64,000 nt of DNA from an uncultured Clostridia bacterium (GTDB lineage: Bacteria > Bacillota > Clostridia > Christensenellales > Aristaeellaceae), in the NCBI GenBank assembly GCA_934647165.1, contig CAKUFA010000004.1, forward strand, positions 1 through 64,000, read 5' to 3'. The notes under the pieces were generated by a model. That model saw nothing but the letters and a program-made list of their open reading frames with translations. It was not told the origin of the DNA and made no database searches. Made by a program: the position numbers and the translations under genes. Position 1 is the stretch's first letter, and the number at the start of each line of letters is the position of its first letter. Of this stretch, positions 55,362-64,000 are shown one piece after another.

Positions 55362-55801
55362 GAGAACCGGAACGGGTGATTTTCACCAACATGTGCATGG
55401 TGTGTGACGGTGAGAAGGTACTGGTGGAAAATCGCGTGGATCCCAAATGGAGAGGACTGTGTTTCCCCGGTGGACATGTGGAAAAGGAAGAAAGCTTTGT
55501 AGAAGCGGTGAAGCGTGAAGTGCGGGAAGAGACCGGCGCGGAGATCGATCAGTTGCAGCTGTGCGGTGTGAAGGATTTTTTCCCGCTTGACGGAACGCGG
55601 TATGTGGTGCTGTTCTATCGTGCGCGTTATGTAGGGGGAGAGATCCGCTCCTCGCGCGAGGGAACGATCAGCTGGATGACGTTGGAGGAGATGTGCGCCG
55701 GGCGCATGGTGGAGGATATGCCGGACATGCTTCGGGTCTTCACGGATGAGGAACTGACGGAAATGTATTATACCCCGGAAGGAAAAATGTCGCTGCTGTG
55801 A
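55358..55801 (+). CDS. Nudix hydrolase
   Basis: A 147-residue MutT/8-oxo-dGTP diphosphatase-like protein with a complete box 'GGHVEKEESFVEAVKREV' plus 'REETG'. The 'NMCMVCDGEKVLVENR' start is typical of the small Bacillota group. It overlaps the NAGPA gene by four bases. Why a nucleotide hydrolase is co-translated with a secreted glycosidase is not clear. Confidence 0.88.
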   Translation: MREPERVIFTNMCMVCDGEKVLVENRVDPKWRGLCFPGGHVEKEESFVEAVKREVREETGAEIDQLQLCGVKDFFPLDGTRYVVLFYRARYVGGEIRSSREGTISWMTLEEMCAGRMVEDMPDMLRVFTDEELTEMYYTPEGKMSLL

Positions 55802-55883
55802 TGGAAGCGGACAAGGCGAGAAAAAGGACGCACCAAACACGATAGCGAGCTCCTTTTTATGAAAAGAAAGGCGTGACCCACCA

Positions 55884-57794
55884 ATGAAGCGGATTCTCTG
55901 TCTCCTGCTATGCTTGTGCATGCTGCCTGTGCTTTGCGCGGCGGAAAGTGATGACCCTGCGCGGGAGGTGTCCGTGCAGCTGCTGGAAGGCCGCATGGCG
56001 CTGGACATGGCAGCCCTGGCAGACGGCAATGATGAGACGGCTCATGCATGCAAACGCGGCAAAAGTGTGACGTTGGCAGGCGAAATGCCGGAAGATGAAA
56101 CCGTGACGCAGATTTACCTGCGCATGAAAACGGCGCCTGAAAAGCTGACGCTTCGGGTTAAGGAGGATAAACGTTGGGTTGATGCGCTGGTGGTGAATCA
56201 GCCCGGTGTGGAAGCAGTGATTGCCTATCCGGCAGGTGTGAAGGGGCCGATGCAGTTGCTGCTGGACTTTGCTGCGCCCGTGAGCGCGGAGGTAACGGAG
56301 CTGCGGTTTTTCACTGACGGTACGCTGCCGGAGAAGCTGCACGCGTGGCAGCGGACGGGCGAATGCGACATGCTGCTGGTGGCTGAGGGGGAAGAACAGC
56401 TGGATGCGGATGCCGTGGTACAGTGGGTGCAGGCGGGACGCAGCGTGGCCTGTCTGTTGTTGACGGCGCCTGAGGATATGCTGAAACTGTACGACCAGCT
56501 GTGGGAAGCAGGCGTTCGCCGCACGCCGGCGGTGCTTGGACTTGCGGCACAGCCCGGAATGACGGATACGGCCAAGCTGGATAAGGCATGGGCAGACAAG
56601 TTCTTCCTGTACCCGCTGGTAAGCGGCATCCGTGCTGCAGTGCCCATGGCGGTGGTCGTGAATGGAAGCGGAGAGCATGCCGAATACCTGATGGATAAGG
56701 TGAAGCAGGCGGCAGACAATGCGAAAGAAGCCACTTTCCAGACGGCGGATGCGGAACAGAACGGCATCTGGATTGTGGAAAACCTTCTGATGATGGAGGA
56801 CAAAGCAGGTATTGATACGCTGCTGGCCAACTGGGAAGAGCGCAGCGACAAGGCGCTGCGGGCTTTTTGCCAGCGGCAGTATGAAGGCGCACAGCACGCG
56901 GATCCGGCAACGATCCCCTATCCGGAGAACCGATTGGCGGACGGATACCTTGGCGAGGGAGAGTTTGTTTTTGAGGATGCGGAAAACGGCCTGTGGGCGT
57001 ATCTTTCGCCAACGATGCAGGTGGAAATTGTGCGCTATGAGCTGCCGGAGAAACCACAGGTTTGGTTTGTGACTGACCTGAAATTCAAGCCTGAAAGCGA
57101 AGCGCTGGCACAGGTGGTGTACGCCAACGCATCCTTCAAAAATCAGCAAATTTACCCCGAAACGCTGGCGCAGACATCAAAGATCGTGCTGGCGGTGAAT
57201 GGCGACTATTATCCCTACCGCGTGGAACGCAAAACGGCGGTGGGCAATATCCTGCGCAACCGCGAGGTGCTGTATAACTACGATGCCAAAAAGCGTCTGG
57301 CCTATCCGAACCTGGACACGATGGCACTGCGGGACGACGGTACACTGAGCGTTTATCGGGGAAGCGAGATTACCGCGACGGAGCTGTTGGAGCAGGGAGA
57401 TGTACACGATGCGCTGTCCTTCGGACCCTATCTGGCGCGGAATGGGAAAATCCGCATTTACAGCGGTGAAGGCTATGATGCCACGGAACCCCGCAATGCC
57501 GTTGGCATGATCGAGGCGGGACACTACTGCATCATCACGGTGGAAGGCCGCATTAACCCTGGCCCCAAAGGTGTGACGCTGAACGTGCTGGCAGAAATGA
57601 TGTACGCCCAGGGCGTGACGGATGCGTTCAATCTGGACGGTGGTTCCACATCGGTGCTGATTTTCATGGGCGAAAAGCTGAACCGGACAGGCGCAAACTC
57701 CGGCCATGGTGTTGGAAGCCCGCGCAACATGCACGAGCTGTTCGGAATCGGCACTTCTGAACAAGTGCACACAGATAAACTGAACAAGAAGTGA
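55884..57794 (+). CDS. Two-domain secreted protein: degenerate PIG-L domain plus NAGPA
   Basis: A 636-residue exported protein. Signal peptide at 1-20, then a discoidin-like beta domain (about 25-145), a domain at about 150-300 that lines up with PIG-L/LmbE deacetylases ('LLVAEGEEQ' where the zinc motif AHPDDE is expected, 'LWEAGVRRTPAV', 'VVVNGSGEHAEY' where GEHGHG is expected), and a C-terminal NAGPA domain ('VLAVNGDYYPY', 'FNLDGGSTSVLIF'). The zinc ligands appear lost, so the middle domain is probably a pseudo-enzyme. The NAGPA half keeps its motifs. Confidence 0.82.
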   Translation: MKRILCLLLCLCMLPVLCAAESDDPAREVSVQLLEGRMALDMAALADGNDETAHACKRGKSVTLAGEMPEDETVTQIYLRMKTAPEKLTLRVKEDKRWVDALVVNQPGVEAVIAYPAGVKGPMQLLLDFAAPVSAEVTELRFFTDGTLPEKLHAWQRTGECDMLLVAEGEEQLDADAVVQWVQAGRSVACLLLTAPEDMLKLYDQLWEAGVRRTPAVLGLAAQPGMTDTAKLDKAWADKFFLYPLVSGIRAAVPMAVVVNGSGEHAEYLMDKVKQAADNAKEATFQTADAEQNGIWIVENLLMMEDKAGIDTLLANWEERSDKALRAFCQRQYEGAQHADPATIPYPENRLADGYLGEGEFVFEDAENGLWAYLSPTMQVEIVRYELPEKPQVWFVTDLKFKPESEALAQVVYANASFKNQQIYPETLAQTSKIVLAVNGDYYPYRVERKTAVGNILRNREVLYNYDAKKRLAYPNLDTMALRDDGTLSVYRGSEITATELLEQGDVHDALSFGPYLARNGKIRIYSGEGYDATEPRNAVGMIEAGHYCIITVEGRINPGPKGVTLNVLAEMMYAQGVTDAFNLDGGSTSVLIFMGEKLNRTGANSGHGVGSPRNMHELFGIGTSEQVHTDKLNKK

Positions 57795-57887
57795 CAGACC
57801 ATCGCCAGGGCGCAATGCGAAAGCGCTGCGATGATCAGAAAGGCTTTGCATCCGATGATGACAGGCAACAGGGGAGGATGGTTTTCC

Positions 57888-58925
57888 ATGACAATGAAAC
57901 GCCTGGCGCTGCTGATGACGGCACTGCTGATGACGGTGTCAGCCATGGCGGAAAACACCCTGGACCTGACAGGACGCGGAGAAATCGGGGAGCATCAGGT
58001 GCGGGCGCTCATCACGGAATTGAGCGAAGCACCTGCCGGCACCCAGGTGGAAATGGTGGGGGTGAAGCTGTCCCTGAAGGCGAAAGCACAGCTGGCGACG
58101 GCCTTGCCGCAACTGTTTTTCCACTGGGAGGTGGAGCTGGGCGACCGAGTGATTGACAGCACTGCCACGACCCTTGACCTGGATGGTCAGGCCAAGCGCG
58201 CTAACCTGACGGCTTTTACAAATGCGCTTAGCGCGTTGCCATGCCTGACGGAGGTGACCATGCACGACTATACCTTTTCCACTCGGGAGATGGAAAAGCT
58301 GATGGCCGAGCATCCGGACATTCACTTCAACTGGACGATTACGCTGAACAACTACCGCATTCGCACGGATGTGACGGCGTTTTCCACGGCCAAGGGGCGG
58401 CAGGAGCCGCGTTATACGGCGAGCATGCTGTATCCCCTGCAATATTGCCCGGATCTGCTGGCATTGGATGTGGGACATAACAATGTGAGCGATCTGTCCT
58501 TCCTGACACAGTGGCCGAAGCTGCGGCGGCTGATTGTGATCGATTCCCGCAAACCGGTGACGGATATTTCTCCTTTGGCGGAGCTGGACGACCTGGAATA
58601 CGTGGAGCTGTTCATGCAGAACATCACTGACCTGACGCCGCTGGCAGGAAAAACGAAGCTGCTGGATTTGAACCTGTGCTACAACGATGTGACAGACCTG
58701 ACCCCTTTGTACAGCTGCACATCGTTGGAGCGGCTGTGGATATCGCACAATTATCACCTGAGCAAGGAACAGATTGAGGCATTCAAAGCGGCCGTGCCGG
58801 GGTGCCAGGTGGAAACGGAGACGGTGAAATCCACCGAAGCAGGATGGAGAGAACATCCAAGGTATTTTGTGATGAAAGAAAGCTTTGATACGCGGACGTA
58901 TATCCCGTTTGAAGAAACGAAATGA
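57888..58925 (+). CDS. Secreted leucine-rich-repeat protein
   Basis: A 345-residue exported protein with signal peptide (MKRLALLMTALLMTVSAMAE), an N-terminal non-repeat part, and at about 200-310 internalin-like LRR units ('LLALDVGHNNVSDLSFL', 'LEYVELFMQNITDLTPL', 'LLDLNLCYNDVTDLTPL'). No anchor is seen. It probably binds protein or sugar at the cell surface. Start at the ATG 57888, 10 bases after GGGAGG. It is 93 bases after the NAGPA protein and may share its transcript. Confidence 0.85.
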   Translation: MTMKRLALLMTALLMTVSAMAENTLDLTGRGEIGEHQVRALITELSEAPAGTQVEMVGVKLSLKAKAQLATALPQLFFHWEVELGDRVIDSTATTLDLDGQAKRANLTAFTNALSALPCLTEVTMHDYTFSTREMEKLMAEHPDIHFNWTITLNNYRIRTDVTAFSTAKGRQEPRYTASMLYPLQYCPDLLALDVGHNNVSDLSFLTQWPKLRRLIVIDSRKPVTDISPLAELDDLEYVELFMQNITDLTPLAGKTKLLDLNLCYNDVTDLTPLYSCTSLERLWISHNYHLSKEQIEAFKAAVPGCQVETETVKSTEAGWREHPRYFVMKESFDTRTYIPFEETK

Positions 58926-58946
58926 CACGCAAAAAGCCCTATGCGG

Positions 58947-59126
58947 AGGTGTCGGAGTGACTGAAGCCCCTCTGACTCCGTTCGTATCGACTGGCTTTGC
59001 CGGTCAGGTGGGGGCGGTTTCGGCTAAGACGGAAACGATTCCTTACATTTTTTACGGTCATCAGCTTTGCTGACAGTGAAAAATGCCTCCTTGAAAGAAT
59101 GGTAAAGCCACTTTTCGGCACATTGA
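58947..59126. repeat. Hairpin-string intergenic repeat, copy 3 (diverged)
   Basis: Matches copy 2 throughout: shared TTCGTATCGAC, GGTTTCGGCT, TTTTTACGGTCATCAGC, GCTGACAGTGAAAAATG and GTAAAGCCACTTT. It lies between the 3' ends of convergent genes, just before the terminator. Confidence 0.8.
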
Positions 59127-59165
59127 AAAGCCCACGCAGCGTGATGACTGCGTGGGCTTTGTGTT
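59127..59165. terminator. Bidirectional terminator between the LRR gene and gyrA
   Basis: Perfect 13-bp stem AAAGCCCACGCAG (59127-59139) with CTGCGTGGGCTTT (59148-59160); T-rich on both sides. Confidence 0.88.
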
Positions 59166-59185
59166 AGGTATGATAGGCGGAAGAC

Positions 59186-61702
<2,517 letters not shown>

Positions 61703-61733
61703 GCTTTCTCTCCATTACTGTGTGGTGTGCGCA

Positions 61734-63716
61734 TTAAATGTCCAGATCCTTCACCAGATCACTGTTCTCCTGGATGAACTGGCGGCGGGGCTCCACCTGA
61801 TCGCCCATGAGAAGGGTGAAGATTTCATCGGCAGCCATGGCGTCCTCGGGGGTAATCTGCATCATGGTGCGGGTTTCCGGGTTCATGGTGGTGGTCCACA
61901 ACTGTTCACTGCTCATTTCGCCCAAGCCTTTGTAACGCTGGATTTCCGGCTTGGGATCACGACCTACTTCATCCAGCACACGCTGGAGTTCATCGTCATC
62001 ATAGACATAGCGCTCGGTCTTTCCCTTGGTGACCTTGTAGAGCGGGGGCATGGCGGCATAGACATAGCCCTTTTCGATGAGGGGACGCATATAGCGGTAG
62101 AAGAAGGTGAGCATCAAGATGCGGATATGCGCGCCGTCCACATCAGCATCGGTCATGCAGACAATGCGGTGATAGCGCAGCTTGCTTTCATCAAAATTAT
62201 CGCCGATGCCGCAGCCGAAGGCGGTAATCATGCTGCGAATTTCTTGGTTGCCCAGCGCCTTGTCCAACCGGGTTTTTTCCACGTTGAGGATTTTACCGCG
62301 AAGCGGCAGAATTGCCTGGAAGTGCCGGTCGCGACCCTCCTTGGCGCTTCCGCCTGCGCTGTCGCCCTCCACAAGGAAGATTTCACATTTGCTGGCGTCA
62401 CGCTCGGAGCAGTCAGCCAGCTTGCCCGGCAGAGAAGCGGTTTCCAGCACGGTCTTGCGGCGGGTGGCCTCACGGGCTTTCCGGGCGGCTTCACGGGCGC
62501 GCTGAGCACCCACGCACCGTTCCAGAATGGCCTTGGCCACAGGCGGGTGCTCCTCCAGATATTCTGTGAGGGCGGAAGTGACGACGCTGTCCACAGCGGG
62601 ACGCGCCTGCGCGCTGCCAAGCTTGGATTTGGTTTGGCTCTCGAACTGTGGATCCTCCATTTTGATGGACACAATGGCCGTGAGACTCTCGCGCACATCC
62701 TCGCCCTTAAGGTTGGGCTCGGAGTCCTTAAGGAGCTTGTACTTGCGGCCATAATCGTTGATGGCACGGGTAAGCGCCACGTTGAAGCCCTGCAGGTGGG
62801 TGCCGCCGTCGGGCGTGGCAATGTTATTAACGAACGAGTAGATGTTCTCCTGATAGCTGTCGTTATATTGCAGGGCGACTTCCACCAGGATGCCGTCCTT
62901 CATGCCCTCCGCATAGATAGGATCAGGGAAAAGAACTTCCTTGTTGCGGTTGAGGTGGCGCACAAATTCCCGCAGGCCACCTTCAAAGCAATAATCATAT
63001 TCTGCTGGCTTCTCGCCCCGTTCGTCGCGGAAAATAATGCGGATCCCCTTGTTGAGGTAGGCCATCTCCCGCAGGCGATGGCGCAGAGTGTCTGCATCAA
63101 AGTCGCCGGTGTCAAAAATGCCGTCAGGGTTTTCGGGACTCTTCACATCGGGCAGGAACTGGATGGTTGTGCCGGTACGGTCAGTTTGACCGATGACCTT
63201 CAAGTCATAGAGGTATTTACCGCGCTCATACTCCTGCTGATAGATTTTTCCATCCTGATAGACGGTGACGGTCAGGTGACGGGAAAGAGCATTGACCACG
63301 GAGGCGCCAACACCGTGCAGGCCGCCGGACACTTTGTAGCCGCCGCCGCCGAACTTGCCGCCGGCGTGCAGCACGGTGAGGCATACTTCAACAGCAGGTC
63401 GATGCATCTTGGGATGGATACCTACCGGGAAACCGCGGCCATCGTCCTTCACGGAAACGGAACCATCCTTATGGAGCGTCACGTCAATGCGCTTGCAATA
63501 GCCGGCAAGCGCCTCGTCGATGGAGTTGTCCACAATTTCGTATACCAGATGATGCAAACCGCGCGCATCCGTGGAGCCAATGTACATTCCGGGGCGCTTA
63601 CGCACTGCCTCGAGGCCTTCCAACACCTGAATGTCGTTTTCATCATAGGCCTGGGTGACCACGGTTACTTCCTCAATTTGCTGCTCGATCTGCTGTTCCA
63701 GCTGTTCGTCAGTCAT
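61734..63716 (-). CDS. gyrB: DNA gyrase subunit B
   Basis: A 660-residue ATPase subunit. The GHKL ATP site ('EIVDNSIDEALAGYC', 'DDGRGFPVGIHP', 'GGLHGVGASVVNALS'), the TOPRIM 'EGDSAGGSAKEGRDR' and 'PLRGKILNVEK' are intact. A Glu/Gln-rich N-terminal extension of about 25 residues is additional. Its ATG overlaps the stop of the remB-like gene (ATGA); the ribosome site is weak (GAGGTG), which fits translational coupling. Confidence 0.98.
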   Translation of the reverse strand: MTDEQLEQQIEQQIEEVTVVTQAYDENDIQVLEGLEAVRKRPGMYIGSTDARGLHHLVYEIVDNSIDEALAGYCKRIDVTLHKDGSVSVKDDGRGFPVGIHPKMHRPAVEVCLTVLHAGGKFGGGGYKVSGGLHGVGASVVNALSRHLTVTVYQDGKIYQQEYERGKYLYDLKVIGQTDRTGTTIQFLPDVKSPENPDGIFDTGDFDADTLRHRLREMAYLNKGIRIIFRDERGEKPAEYDYCFEGGLREFVRHLNRNKEVLFPDPIYAEGMKDGILVEVALQYNDSYQENIYSFVNNIATPDGGTHLQGFNVALTRAINDYGRKYKLLKDSEPNLKGEDVRESLTAIVSIKMEDPQFESQTKSKLGSAQARPAVDSVVTSALTEYLEEHPPVAKAILERCVGAQRAREAARKAREATRRKTVLETASLPGKLADCSERDASKCEIFLVEGDSAGGSAKEGRDRHFQAILPLRGKILNVEKTRLDKALGNQEIRSMITAFGCGIGDNFDESKLRYHRIVCMTDADVDGAHIRILMLTFFYRYMRPLIEKGYVYAAMPPLYKVTKGKTERYVYDDDELQRVLDEVGRDPKPEIQRYKGLGEMSSEQLWTTTMNPETRTMMQITPEDAMAADEIFTLLMGDQVEPRRQFIQENSDLVKDLDI

Positions 63717-64000
63717 ACTACACCTCGTTCTTCCTGTGATCTGTCTGCAAGGGGAAATGCCTCCTCCGCACGGAGGCGAAGGGTGCGAAGCCCCACGCAG
63801 GACAGGTAGCAGCGGGGAGCATCGCCGGGGGCGGAGCAGAGCACCAGCGTCTTAGGCGCATCGCCAAGGGTGACAACATGGCCAAGACGGCGGAGCGTCT
63901 CCACTGCGGCGGCGGTATCGGACGGCAGCGGGCGCTGCATATCGCACATAAGCACCACATTCTGCCGGCTAACCGAAACGTTGCGCCCCAAATGAAGCGG
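63713..64000 (-). CDS. RemB-like (DUF370) protein, truncated at window edge
   Basis: The last 95 codons of a small protein whose start is outside the window. 'LHLGRNVSVSRQNVVLMCDM' and the ending 'CYLSCVGLRTLRLRAEE' fit DUF370/YaaB (RemB), which in Bacillota sits between recF and gyrB. The in-frame codons upstream of the TTG at 63991 (CAT, CTT) match the usual 'LHLG' start, so the true start is beyond 64000. It is co-translated with gyrB. Confidence 0.68.
   Translation of the reverse strand, partial: PLHLGRNVSVSRQNVVLMCDMQRPLPSDTAAAVETLRRLGHVVTLGDAPKTLVLCSAPGDAPRCYLSCVGLRTLRLRAEEAFPLADRSQEERGVV

Overview
The window reads as chromosome of a fairly GC-rich, endospore-forming member of the Bacillota, most likely class Clostridia. 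The evidence is a YunB-type sporulation protein, strong AAAGGAGG ribosome binding sites, many canonical TTGACA-17-TATAAT promoters, a low-GC-Gram-positive style MurG and RecA, a Cys-type (anaerobically matured) sulfatase, and the remB-gyrB-gyrA order that in Bacillota lies near the replication origin. I see no prophage, insertion sequence, integrase or CRISPR array. The genus cannot be set from the sequence alone.

Layout. 1-8100: a yunB-like gene, divergent from a class A penicillin-binding protein that heads a tight run of DNA-maintenance genes (small PD-(D/E)XK nuclease, SNF2 ATPase, endonuclease IV, Nudix-HAD fusion). 8200-17900: envelope genes (L,D-transpeptidase, CvpA, a 1305-residue secreted protein with a Thr/Pro/Glu linker, a DUF5711 protein and a DUF2142 membrane protein). 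18087-18748: seven tRNA genes behind one consensus promoter. 18900-30740: a polyprenyl-phosphate sugar transferase, aroE-aroQ, thrC, a small P-loop protein, addB, a PatB-type lyase, and a methyltransferase / pseudouridine synthase / membrane protein operon. 31100-40430: GH31 glycosidase, a pair of possible YeeE/YedE membrane proteins, recA, murG and a GH2 beta-galactosidase. 40590-48980: histidine kinase, AraC-type response regulator, sugar-binding protein, two permeases and a cytoplasmic sulfatase, which together look like an uptake system for a sulfated sugar. 49020-52270: cobalamin riboswitch and a BtuFCD-type transporter. 52250-58930: nagB, a CBM9-like protein, two phosphodiester glycosidase (NAGPA-like) proteins, a Nudix hydrolase and a leucine-rich-repeat protein. 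59186-64000: gyrA, gyrB and a truncated remB-like gene, all on the minus strand.

The most unusual things are: (i) the nuclease-SNF2 pair inside a repair-flavoured operon; (ii) a Nudix-HAD fusion; (iii) an AddB whose Walker A motif is gone and which has no addA beside it; (iv) a NAGPA protein carrying what looks like an inactivated PIG-L deacetylase domain; (v) two families of hairpin-string repeats that sit between stop codons and terminators. No single locus is clearly a new defence system; the nuclease-SNF2 pair is the best candidate for an undescribed two-gene module.
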